From: an uncultured Collinsella sp.
Lineage (GTDB): Bacteria; Actinomycetota; Coriobacteriia; Coriobacteriales; Coriobacteriaceae
Length of the DNA: 64,000 nt
Direction of reading: 5' to 3'
NCBI GenBank assembly: GCA_934654795.1
Contig: CAKUGT010000008.1
Span: forward strand, 1 to 64,000
Positions 50,112 to 59,400 of the stretch are shown one piece after another; the first letter of the stretch is position 1, and the number at the start of each line of letters is the position of its first letter. A program made the position numbers and the translations under genes. The notes under the pieces were generated by a model. That model searched no databases and was not told the origin of the DNA. It saw nothing but the letters and a program-made list of their open reading frames with translations.

Positions 50112-50282
50112 CTAGACAAACAGCACGTGCGCGAGCAGGGCGCAAACGCACGCCGCGGCAAATACCAGCGCCACGACCGAGATCACGCGATCGGCCATGT
50201 CCATGTTGGCTCGGTTCGTGAAGAACTGGTCCTCGGCGGCGTCGATACCCACCTCGCGGACATCGAGTGTCCTTGCATCCAT
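50112..50282 (-). CDS. Small single-pass membrane protein (56 aa) downstream of kup
   Basis: ATG at 50282 has a GGGGAGG site. The protein starts MDARTLDVREVGIDAAEDQF and ends in one membrane helix VISVVALVFAAACVCALLAHVLFV (core VVALVFAAACVCALLAHV). It lies 61 bases after kup in the same direction. A role as an accessory to potassium uptake, like KdpF for KdpA, is an attractive guess without sequence proof. Confidence 0.6.
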   Translation of the reverse strand: MDARTLDVREVGIDAAEDQFFTNRANMDMADRVISVVALVFAAACVCALLAHVLFV

Positions 50283-50343
50283 GTTTACCTCCCCGGCTTT
50301 TACTTCATCCATCGATAATCAACCCCGTGTAGCCCGCCGACGC

Positions 50344-52371
50344 CTACGGGCGCTCGTTGGGCGCCAGGCGCTGCATCTTGTTCACAGCCTTGAACTTGGT
50401 GAACAGCGGCACATACTCAAAGCTCACGTTGGAGTTCTCCAGGCCGTACCAGCGCGCGGGCGTGCCGGCGGCGCGGCGGATGATGTACTTGAGCGTGATG
50501 GCCGTGCGCTCGCTGGGCTCCACGTCGCTCTCGGGCGCCAGCAGCTTGCGGATCATGACGAACTTGAACGTGCCGATGTTGCCCGGGTCCTTGTAGACCG
50601 AGTAGTCGTGCTTTTGCGCGGGCAGCTCGCCGGTGGCGGCAAGATCCTGAACGACCTGACGCAGGTAGGCGTTAACGCGCTGGTTGACCTTATAGCCCAG
50701 GTACAGATGCACACGGAACACGTAGTCGGTGTCGAACGTCTCGACCGAATAGGCAAACGTGTATGGCTCGTCCATGGTCTCGACGTTCACAAACCACCAG
50801 GCGCGGGCGCGCTTGGGATGCTTGTCCAGAATCGAGTAGACAATGTCGCGGTCGATGTAATCGGTATGGGTGTCCTTAGTCAGGTACACGATGTTGTCGC
50901 TCATGCGCTCGTAGCGGTCGTCGTCGCGCAGACGCTTGAGCTGCGGCAGATAGCTGCGCAGCGGCAGCAGCGTAAACTGGCGCTGCTCGACCGCCGTGCC
51001 GTTGTACCAGCACACCATGACGCCCATGATGAGCGCGGCCATGAGGATGGTGAAGTAGCCGCCGTGGAAGAACTTGGTGAGCGAACTCACAAAGAAGAAG
51101 CCCTCAAGCAAAAGGAAGAAAGCGGCGAAGACCCACGGTGCGACCTTGAGCTTGCGCTCCTCGTGCAGGTAGAAGAAGAGCAGCAGCGTGGTGCACATCA
51201 TAGTGAGCGTAATGGCCAGGCCGTAAGCGGCTTCCATGTGCGCGGAGTTCTGGAACAGCAGCACCACGATGACGCAGCCCACGAGCATGACGTTGTTGAC
51301 CATGGGAATGTAGAGCTGGCCCTTGGTCTCGGCCGGATAGAAGACCTGCATGTGCGGCATGAGGTCCAGACGGCTGGCCTCGGACACCAGCGAGAACGCG
51401 CCGGTGATGAGTGCCTGCGAGGCGATGATGGCCGCGATGGTGGAAAGGCCGACGGCAAACGGGCGCAGCCCGGGAGCGAGCATCTGGTAGAACGGGTTGA
51501 GGTCGGCAATGCCCATGAGCTCGGGGTTGGCAGCATTGTTGATAAGCCAAGCGCCCTGGCCCATGTAGGACAGCAGCAGGCAGCACTTAACAAACGGCCA
51601 GGTGGCGTAGATGTTGCCGCGGCCCACATGGCCCATGTCGGAGTAGAGTGCCTCGGCGCCGGTGGTGGCGAGGAAGCAGCTGCCCAAGATCATGATGCCC
51701 GCGTGGTTGTTGGGGCTCAGCAAAAAGGCAATGCCGCGCACCGGGTTGAGGCACAGCAGCACGGCGGGATGCTGGAAGACAAAAAACAGACCCGTGCCGC
51801 CCAAGAACAGGAACCACAGCGTCATGATGGGGCCAAAGGCATGACCGATCTTGGCCGTACCGATGCGCTGCACCAAGAAGAGCACGATGATAATGGCAAG
51901 CGTGATGGCGACAACGCGACCCTGGTCATCGCCCAGTACGGCATGGACCGCGGGAATGGTGCGCAGACCCTCGATGGCCGTGGTAACGGTAACGGCCGGC
52001 GTCAGGATGCCGTCGGCGAGCAGCGCGGCGCCACCCAGCATGGCGGGGATGATGAGCCACTTGCCGCAGCGCTTGACCAGGCTGTACAGGGCGAAGATGC
52101 CGCCCTCGCCGTGGTTGTCGGCGCGCAGCGAGATGAGCACGTACTTGATGGTCGTCAGCAGCGTAACCGTCCACACGACAAGGGAGAGCGCACCGAGCAC
52201 GAACTCCTCCGTGACGCTTCCGATGCCGCCGTTGCCGGCAACGAGCGCCTTGGTTACATACATGGGGCTGGTGCCGATATCGCCATACACCACGCCCAGC
52301 GTGACGAGCATCGCCGAGATGCTCACCGGAATCGCAGCATGCGAAGCTGCCTCCTTGGCCTTTTGTTCCAT
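50344..52371 (-). CDS. kup: Kup family potassium uptake transporter
   Basis: A 675-residue transporter: 12 membrane helices in the first 440 residues followed by a cytoplasmic domain. The first helix carries LGVVYGDIGTSPMYV, the family hallmark, and GEGGIFALYSLVKR and GTAKIGHAFGPIM-type segments (core IGTAKIGHAFGP) follow. ATG at 52371 has GGGAGGAAA. It lies upstream of the small membrane protein and near the KdpDE-like pair, suggesting a potassium-homeostasis locus. Confidence 0.95.
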   Translation of the reverse strand: MEQKAKEAASHAAIPVSISAMLVTLGVVYGDIGTSPMYVTKALVAGNGGIGSVTEEFVLGALSLVVWTVTLLTTIKYVLISLRADNHGEGGIFALYSLVKRCGKWLIIPAMLGGAALLADGILTPAVTVTTAIEGLRTIPAVHAVLGDDQGRVVAITLAIIIVLFLVQRIGTAKIGHAFGPIMTLWFLFLGGTGLFFVFQHPAVLLCLNPVRGIAFLLSPNNHAGIMILGSCFLATTGAEALYSDMGHVGRGNIYATWPFVKCCLLLSYMGQGAWLINNAANPELMGIADLNPFYQMLAPGLRPFAVGLSTIAAIIASQALITGAFSLVSEASRLDLMPHMQVFYPAETKGQLYIPMVNNVMLVGCVIVVLLFQNSAHMEAAYGLAITLTMMCTTLLLFFYLHEERKLKVAPWVFAAFFLLLEGFFFVSSLTKFFHGGYFTILMAALIMGVMVCWYNGTAVEQRQFTLLPLRSYLPQLKRLRDDDRYERMSDNIVYLTKDTHTDYIDRDIVYSILDKHPKRARAWWFVNVETMDEPYTFAYSVETFDTDYVFRVHLYLGYKVNQRVNAYLRQVVQDLAATGELPAQKHDYSVYKDPGNIGTFKFVMIRKLLAPESDVEPSERTAITLKYIIRRAAGTPARWYGLENSNVSFEYVPLFTKFKAVNKMQRLAPNERP

Positions 52372-52494
52372 AAGCCGGTTTCCTCCCAACTTTAATGTTC
52401 GAAGGGATTATAGGTAATCGGCCCATGCTTGCACGGCACTGTTTCCCAGCTAGATAAACATTTATGCGGCCTTTATGCCACTGCGGCGATATGG

Positions 52495-52538
52495 AATGTG
52501 ACAAAGGGACAACAAAGGAACGGCCCCCTTGCCACATT
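52495..52538. repeat. TGACAAAGGGAC palindrome, diverged copy
   Basis: AATGTGACAAAGGGAC is followed by a 12-base insertion and a diverged second arm CCCCCTTGCCACATT. It ends two bases before the stop of the nitroreductase gene. Confidence 0.7.
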
Positions 52539-52540
52539 GG

Positions 52541-53416
52541 TTATTTACCGAGCCAGTTTTTGAACCACCACTCCATGGATCGGCTCATCTCGGCCATAAA
52601 GGGACTCGTGTGCTTGCGCGTATAGATGTCCACCACGCGCTCCCCCACCTCGCGGGCATGCGGACGGAACATCGCGTCCATCTCGGCCACCTGAGCATCC
52701 ATGGTCGCGGCGTCGGCGCGGCAGTAACGCTCCTCGTGCACCAGGTTCACCACGGGATGCGCGATCGCCGGGCGCTCCTTGCGGGGCGTGCCGATGATAA
52801 GCATCGACAGCGGCATGGTATAGGGCGGCAAGCCCAGCAGCTCGGCAACTTCCTCGGCGTTCTCGACGATGTCGCCGATATAGCAGCTCCCCAGCCCCAG
52901 AGCCTCGGCGGCAACCACGGCATTTTGCGCGGCGATCACGGCATCCTGCGCCGCGATGGCAAAGTCGCCCAGACCCGGCGCGCGGCGGGGCTGCTTGCCC
53001 GTGCGCTCTACAAACTCGGGCTCAAAGCAGCCAACATGCTCAAACAGGTCGATCCACTTGGCGTAGTCGACCACAAATATAAGTGCCCACGGGGCCTTGG
53101 CGATCATGGGCTGGTGGTCGCACAGGTCGGCCAAGCGGCCGAGCGTAGCCTGCTCGCGGATGCTCACGATGGAGTACATCATCATGGCGCCCGCCGATGG
53201 CGCGCGACTCGCCGCATGCAGAATCGCTGCACGCTGTTCGTCGGTCACCGCCACGGGGAGCTCGTCATCATCGCGCGCAAAGGCACGTGTGGAAGAACGT
53301 TGCTCCAAGATGTCCAGTACCGCGTTGCCCGTAGCTTCGACCGGATAGCCGCCGGCGTCCACGCCCGCAGTTCCATCGCAGCACTCGACATCCGTCTTGC
53401 AAACCTGCTCGCTCAT
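52541..53416 (-). CDS. Nitroreductase family protein
   Basis: A 291-residue flavoprotein with the nitroreductase fold. RSSTRAFARD near 40 binds the flavin phosphate, APSAGAMMMYS near 72 and GLGSCYIGDIVENAEEVAELLGLPP (core GLGSCYIGD, about 175) are conserved, and LIIGTPRKERP follows. The extra N-terminal 25 residues are Cys/Asp-rich (CKTDVECCDG). Substrate unknown; members reduce nitro compounds, quinones or dehydrogenate flavins. Divergent from the LTA-synthase-like gene. Confidence 0.9.
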   Translation of the reverse strand: MSEQVCKTDVECCDGTAGVDAGGYPVEATGNAVLDILEQRSSTRAFARDDDELPVAVTDEQRAAILHAASRAPSAGAMMMYSIVSIREQATLGRLADLCDHQPMIAKAPWALIFVVDYAKWIDLFEHVGCFEPEFVERTGKQPRRAPGLGDFAIAAQDAVIAAQNAVVAAEALGLGSCYIGDIVENAEEVAELLGLPPYTMPLSMLIIGTPRKERPAIAHPVVNLVHEERYCRADAATMDAQVAEMDAMFRPHAREVGERVVDIYTRKHTSPFMAEMSRSMEWWFKNWLGK

Positions 53417-53630
53417 CGCCTCATCCTCGCCAATTCTTTAAGAAGCCTTTACGTTTCCGTGTAATTCCCGTCCATTATCGCGCAGGTCGCCACTCCATTG
53501 CGCAACACCGCCACACGCGCGCGTTATTATGGCTGGTTGTTGTGCGCAGCCCTCAAATGCTGCGCATATCTTGGTAACAATCGGGTAAACCCCCGCTTTC
53601 GTAGGTTCTAAGTTTGTGAGGAGTCTCAGC

Positions 53631-55931
53631 ATGTTCGCAGCTGCTATCTCGCTCGTCGGTCTTGCGGCGACCGTCTACCTTGTTTTGCGCGAAGCCAAGG
53701 CCATTCGCGCGCAGTCGGGCGCCGTCGCCAAGAGCGCTCTTGGATGGAGTGTCGCCTTTGGCCTGTTCCAGCTCTTTTTGACCATCTGGGGCGCTATTGG
53801 CCTCGTGGCGCAAAACGAGCCGCTCGCCTTTGTGATGCTCATCCTGACCAACGCCATCCTCACCGGCTGCGCTTGGGCAAGCATCGCACGCGACCGCATC
53901 GCCCCGCGCGTCTTTGCGTTTGCCGCGCCCGACGCCCCCGCCCCCACGGGCAAACTCGCCCGCCTACGCGGCGCCTTTGTGGGCCGCCCGCTCGTCGCCG
54001 CCGTCCTGTGCCTGCTGCTCGCCGGCGTCTTTGCGCTGCTGGGCATGGAGGTCTCGTCCAACCACGACTTTACCTGGGTCTACCCCCTGTGCATCCTGCT
54101 CGAGTGGGCCATCATCACCGCGCTCATGGCCGGCCTGTTCTTCCTGTTCCAGCGCCACGGCGCAGCTCCGGCCGTTCTGGCCTTCGCCCTCTTTGTCCTG
54201 GGCATTGCCGAGTTCTTCGTCATCACGTTTAAATCCATGCCCATCCAGCCGGGCGACCTCTCGGCCATCTCCACCGCCGCCGCGGTCGCCGGCAACGGCT
54301 ACACCTTCTCGATCTCGCTGTTCTGCGTGCTGTCGATGGGCTTTACCGCCATCGGCATGCTGCTGTGCGAATACGCCGGCATCGTGGCGCCGCACCGCCA
54401 GAAGGGTGCCGCCAACGCCAAGCGCATGCTGCTCACCAACCTGCTCGTGGCCGTGCTGTGCCTGGGCGGCGTGACCGCGCACGTCACGCTCATCGACTAC
54501 TACAACACCCTGGGCATCACTGTGTACACCTGGCGCCCGCTCGAGAGCTACTGGCGCGAGGGCTACCTGCCCGCCTTTATTAGTGCGGCGCAGTCCATCA
54601 AGCCGCCTAAACCCGCCGATTACTCCGTCGACGACGCCAAGGCCACGCTCAAAAAATACGCCAAGGCCTACGACAAGTCCGATGCCGCCAAGAGCGATGA
54701 GCGCGCCGCAGCAAAGGAGCAGTTCGATAGCGAGAAGCCCACGGTCATCGCCATCATGAACGAGACCTTCTCGGATCTGTCGATCTACCAGAACATGCGC
54801 GCCGGCTACGAGGGCCCGCAGTACTTTAAGAGCCTGTCCAACTGCCTCAGCCGCGGCAAGCTCTATGTGAGCGCCTACGGCGGCGGTACCGCCAATACCG
54901 AGTTTGAGTTTATGACCGGCAACTCCATGGCCAACCTGGGCTCGGGCGTGTACCCCTACACCATCTACAACATGGAAACGACTGGGAACCTGGCAGAGCA
55001 GTTCAAATCGCTCGGATATTCCACCACGGCCATGCACCCCAACCACGCGACCAACTGGAACCGCGAGAACGTCTACAAGGACTTTGGCTTTGACCAGTTC
55101 CTGTCCATCAACGACTTCCAGGGCGCCGACACCCTGCGCGGCATGGTGACCGACCAGGCGACCTACGACAAGATTCTTGAGTTGCTCAACCAGAACGCCG
55201 ACCCACAGTTCATCTTCGACGTGACCATGCAGAACCACTCGGGCTACGACACGGGCCTGGTGCCGCTCGACAAGCAGGTGCACCTGAACATCGACACGAC
55301 CGATCTGGACGCCAAGACCGTCGAGGACGGCACGCTGTCCGATGTCGACGAGTATGTCTCGTGCATCGAGCAGTCCGACCAGGCGTTGCGCTACTTCCTC
55401 AACGCCCTGAGCAAGCTCGACCGCAAGGTGGTCGTGGTGTTCTGGGGCGACCACCAGCCGTTCTTCCCGTCCAAGTTCAACGACAAGTGGTTTACCAACG
55501 AGGACGACGCCACCCACCAGGAGCGCTTGTGGCAGACCGACTACATCATTTGGGCTAACTACGACGTTGCCGGTTGTGACCAGACGAGCGAGGTCGACGA
55601 CCTGTCCACCAACTACCTGTCCACCCAGCTGATGCAACTGATCGGCGCACCGCTGACCGACTACCAGAAAGCGCACATGACGCTGCGCGAATCGCTGCCC
55701 GCCATCAACTCCGTGGGCTACGAGGACGCCAGCCTGCGCTGGGCGCTCTCCTCCAACGTCACCGGTGACGACGCCGCTGCCGCAGCCGCCACCAAGGCGC
55801 GCGAGGATTACGCCAAGATGCAGTACTACGAGATGTTCCGCGACGGCAAGAACGTCTACACCGAGCACTTCCAGACCGAGGCCAACGAGACCGACCCCAA
55901 CCTGGCACCGGGTACGACCAAGATCAAGTAG
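53631..55931 (+). CDS. LTA-synthase-like sulfatase-fold phosphoglycerol transferase
   Basis: A 766-residue membrane enzyme with about seven membrane helices in the first 305 residues and an extracytoplasmic sulfatase-fold domain from about 370. The metal and nucleophile sites are visible: MNETFSDL near 380, the Thr nucleophile in YGGGTANTEFEFMTGNS near 418, HPNHATNWNR near 470, and WGDHQPFF near 605. It would polymerise or transfer glycerol-phosphate (or a related group) to cell-envelope polymers. ATG at 53631 follows GAGGAG. The tail is Ala/Glu-rich. Confidence 0.9.
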   Translation: MFAAAISLVGLAATVYLVLREAKAIRAQSGAVAKSALGWSVAFGLFQLFLTIWGAIGLVAQNEPLAFVMLILTNAILTGCAWASIARDRIAPRVFAFAAPDAPAPTGKLARLRGAFVGRPLVAAVLCLLLAGVFALLGMEVSSNHDFTWVYPLCILLEWAIITALMAGLFFLFQRHGAAPAVLAFALFVLGIAEFFVITFKSMPIQPGDLSAISTAAAVAGNGYTFSISLFCVLSMGFTAIGMLLCEYAGIVAPHRQKGAANAKRMLLTNLLVAVLCLGGVTAHVTLIDYYNTLGITVYTWRPLESYWREGYLPAFISAAQSIKPPKPADYSVDDAKATLKKYAKAYDKSDAAKSDERAAAKEQFDSEKPTVIAIMNETFSDLSIYQNMRAGYEGPQYFKSLSNCLSRGKLYVSAYGGGTANTEFEFMTGNSMANLGSGVYPYTIYNMETTGNLAEQFKSLGYSTTAMHPNHATNWNRENVYKDFGFDQFLSINDFQGADTLRGMVTDQATYDKILELLNQNADPQFIFDVTMQNHSGYDTGLVPLDKQVHLNIDTTDLDAKTVEDGTLSDVDEYVSCIEQSDQALRYFLNALSKLDRKVVVVFWGDHQPFFPSKFNDKWFTNEDDATHQERLWQTDYIIWANYDVAGCDQTSEVDDLSTNYLSTQLMQLIGAPLTDYQKAHMTLRESLPAINSVGYEDASLRWALSSNVTGDDAAAAAATKAREDYAKMQYYEMFRDGKNVYTEHFQTEANETDPNLAPGTTKIK

Positions 55932-55949
55932 CGGGTCTGTATCCCGGTT

Positions 55950-56082
55950 CGTCTGCCCGGGCGGCGCGGAATGTAAGATTCCCTGCTCGGACAGTCCTGC
56001 TCGCACGGAGAGCACATTAAGTGCTCTCCGGCTCGTGCGGAACTCGCGATGAACCTTACATTCCGCGCCGCCCGGGCAGACG
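55950..56082. repeat. Compound hairpin flanking the surface-protein gene, left copy
   Basis: A 27-bp perfect outer stem beginning CGTCTGCCCGGGCGGCGCGG encloses an inner stem GGAGAGCAC-ATTAA-GTGCTCTCC. The segment CGTGCGGAACTCGCGATGAAC is the exact reverse complement of one in the element at 61009-61137. Confidence 0.85.
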
Positions 56083-56135
56083 CCTCGGTGTTGGGGCGTG
56101 GCTTGCCATGAGGTACTCGCTACATATATAAGCTG

Positions 56136-56160
56136 AAGGCCACGTTATGTGGCCTTTCTT
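56136..56160 (+). terminator. Terminator-like hairpin downstream of the LTA-synthase-like gene
   Basis: AAGGCCAC-GTTAT-GTGGCCTT followed by TCTTGT. It lies about 205 bases after the stop, just before the tandem array. Confidence 0.6.
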
Positions 56161-56166
56161 GTATCC

Positions 56167-56396
56167 GGAAAGTGTGTCCCGGAATTCTTGTCTGGAATGG
56201 GATGCAGTTTCCGCTTGGGGCCCGATTGGGAAAGTGCGTCCCACTTTGGGGGCTGATTCTGGGACGTGGTTTCCGGTTGGCTCTCATTGGGAAAGTGCGT
56301 CCCGGTCTGGGCGCTCAAACTGGGATGGATTTTCCGGATGAGGGCTTGACGGAAAATGCGTCCCGTTCCGGGCGCTAATTGTGGGATGCAGTTTCC
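56167..56396. repeat. Tandem array of four 61-bp units, left of the surface-protein gene
   Basis: Each unit has GGAAAGTGCGTCCC, about 18 bases, GGGATGCAGTTTCC and about 16 bases. Units start at 56167, 56229, 56290 and 56351, so the period is 61-62 bases. The two blocks of each unit are inverted relative to one another, so each unit can fold. The array is the mirror image of the one at 60687-60950. Confidence 0.85.
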
Positions 56397-56420
56397 GCTT
56401 GCAGAGTCTCCGCTCAACAG

Positions 56421-56459
56421 AAAACCCGGGTGGCCTGTTTTTTGGCTACCCAGGTTTTA
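56421..56459 (-). terminator. Terminator of the surface-protein gene
   Basis: On the minus strand AAAACCTGGGTAGCC pairs with GGCCACCCGGGTTTT around AAAAAACA with one mismatch, then CTG. It lies 26 bases after the stop. Confidence 0.65.
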
Positions 56460-56484
56460 CTTTGTCGATATGTTCGACTGGCTG

Positions 56485-59400
56485 CTAGTGGGTCTTGCGG
56501 CGTTTGATCAGCATGATGAGGGCTATCACTACGAGCGTTGCTCCCGCTGCTGCTGCGGTGGCGACTAGGGCGAATGTTTGGTCGCCGGTGTTTGCGAGGT
56601 TCTTCGCTGTGGTCGTAGTCTTGACCTTGGTGTCGGTCTTGGCTCCGTTGTCGGACTTGGGCTTGTCCGGGGTCGTCGGAGTCTCGGTGTCCTTTGAGCC
56701 TTCGGAGTCGGTGGGGCCGGCAGTGTTTACCAGCGTATGGTCCAAGAACTTCTTGGCGCCCGCACTTGCCTGTGAGAACAGGCGGCGCGTGCGGATCGGG
56801 GTGGCATTCACCGTTGTGGGTGCTGTCTCCTCGGCCGCGATATTCACGAGCGTCACGCCGGTATCGAGGCCAATGTTGCTGTATCCCACGTGGCAGTAGT
56901 ACTGCGCGCCGTCATCGTTTGCAGTCAGGTCAAGCTCAAGTGTTGAGGCCGTTCCGGCCGGGAGGCTGCCATCGGCACCAACGCGCTGGAACGCGGTCTC
57001 GCCGCGGCCCTTGCGATACCAGATATATTGCGGCGCCCACTCTGTTTCGCTGTCGTCGGCACCGCGCTCCGTCACATGGCCGATCGCCGAGAGCGTCAGG
57101 TGGCTTCCCGCCGCGCGCTCAACCGAGGAATCGTATTCGATGCTCGACCCCTCCTCAACATCCGCCGCAGGTCCGCTCACGGTCATCGTCATGCCGTCGG
57201 GCATGGTCTTGACCGTGATGATTGCCGAGCGAATACCCGTCTCAATCGTAGATCCGTTCTTAACGGCGGCAATGGCGAATCGGTACTCCGTATTCGGCAA
57301 CAGCCCATCCCACTTAAGCGAGGTCTGCGTGTTGTCGGCGATCTTCCAGCTGTTGACGACCGCGTCCGCCGCATTGCTCTGCAGCATGCCCACGCCGTAG
57401 CTAAAGCCGCTCTTGTTTGCGAGTACATCGTCCCAGCTAAACGTAACGCTGGTCGAATCGACGGCGTTTGCCGTAAAGCCCGTTACGGCCGGCGCGTCTG
57501 GCATCTCGACGTTCTTAACGTCATAGCCCACGATCCAGAACTGATCGGTGTCCTTGGTGCCGAGTTTGTCGCCCGAGCCGTCCTCAAACTTGTTGACATC
57601 CACCGCGTTGACGCCCAGGCGCCACGCAAAGCCGTACTTATCCTTCGCGGCCTCGGGCAGGTTGTCGACGGTGCCGCCGTATTCGGTCGATTCACTCGAG
57701 GAGTTACCCGTAGTAAAGCCGGCGTTGGCACCAAAGCACAGGCCGCCAAATAACTCGTGCTTTGCAAGCTTCGCGCCCATGACAACGCTGCCGTTCAGCG
57801 TCAAGCCGAGCTCGAGCTCTTGCTCCTTGCCTTCCTCGACTTCGATGGTCTGCTCAATACTCGCTCCCGACTGCGCGACGGCGCCGTTAAACCCATCGTG
57901 CGTGTAGGCGCGCGTCACGCCAGGCTTGCCCAGACCAAAGGAATCCCCAACAGGAGTCTCGCCGTTGAGCGTCGTTTGATAGGTTCCGGGCTCTCCCGAG
58001 CGGTTGGTCAAAAAGTGGCTGAGCGGCGTCATGTTGTGCTGCTTGGCAACGCGGTCATAGGCCTCGACATTAACGACCGAGGTCTGCGCGCCGAGCGACA
58101 CGGGCGCCGCCATCACGCCCTTGCCGCCAGTTTCCTCATTTTCGATCTCGTACTCGTAATAGACCATCGGAATCGTATAGAGCACGGCCTTGTCGCCCTC
58201 GCCGGCATGCGACTCGTAGCTTACGCTGGTGCTGACCGTGCGTTCGCTCTGGTAGTCATAGCTTCCCTCGGCGGCAAAATCAACCGAAGCATTCATCGCC
58301 ACCAGGGGCGGACCGGTTTGTACCTCGACGGCAACGCCCAACTCGGCACCGATGGTATAGCCCTGGGTTTCCCCCGTGCCCTTTCCCTCTCCGTATGACG
58401 TACCACCCAGCACCAGATAGCCGTATGCCTGCTCCAGATCCTCAACATAGGGAGCATCCTGCAGCACGGCGAGCACGCGCGGGTTGGTATAGACCTTGTA
58501 GCGGTCCTTGTACGTAATCTTGACGCTGTCGTTGTCGACATCGGGCAGCGCGAGCGAGATAAACGTGCCGTAGGTAGTGCCGCGACGGTTGCTCTCGCTA
58601 ATCACCTGCTCCTCGCCGCGGCGTACCTTTCCGTTCTCGTCGAGCGAAAAATGCGAGGCGGTCATCCAATAGTAGTCATCGTTCTTGCGCAGGTCCTCGT
58701 CGCGGTGCTTGCCCACTACGGCGATAAAGCTCTCGTTATAGCGGTCCGAACCCGAGACGCTGCCCGCCTTAACGTCGCTGATCCACACCTGCTCGATACC
58801 CTTGTGGTCATGCTTGTTGCTACTGTTGTATTGCTGGCCGCTCATGCTCATGGTTCCGACCATGGAACCCAAGCCCTGGGCCCCGCTCTGCGCCGTGTTG
58901 CAGGCAAAGTCGCGGAACACATCGCCGCCCACGAGTACCTCGTCGACCGCCGGCTGCTCAGACAGACCGTCAAGGTTGGCAGTGGCAAGGGCAATAGGCG
59001 CCAAGGTGCACGGATAGCGCTTATCCTGAGCACTATCCTTCCATGCGCTGCTGGGCACATGCATCAGTCCATAGGAGGCAAGGAGCCCGTCTCTGTATTC
59101 CTTGCAATCGGATAGTTTGAACTCGCCAGACTCCGAGTCAAAATACGCGTAGCGGTACAGCGCGCCGTACAGCTCCTTGCTGCCGTCATAGGCGTCGTAA
59201 TCAAAAGCGCTGCGTTGCCAGTCATAGCCCGCAAGAATAAGGCCCGTGACGGTTTCACCCGTCTTCTTTCCTTCTTCATCGTAGGCGGCAAACGTGCCGA
59301 ATGTCGCATTCGCGGCAACCATGGTCTTGCCGTTCGCGGAGAGGGAGATTGCGCCCGCGTCACCCAGAGCATCGACATGGACGAGTGCACCCTTGGATGC

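Noticed and set aside
50197..52395. 732-residue plus-strand open frame over kup
   Set aside because: Antisense shadow of a gene with the Kup hallmark motif.
53964..56015. 683-residue minus-strand open frame over the LTA-synthase-like gene
   Set aside because: Antisense shadow; the plus strand has catalytic motifs, a ribosome site and membrane helices.
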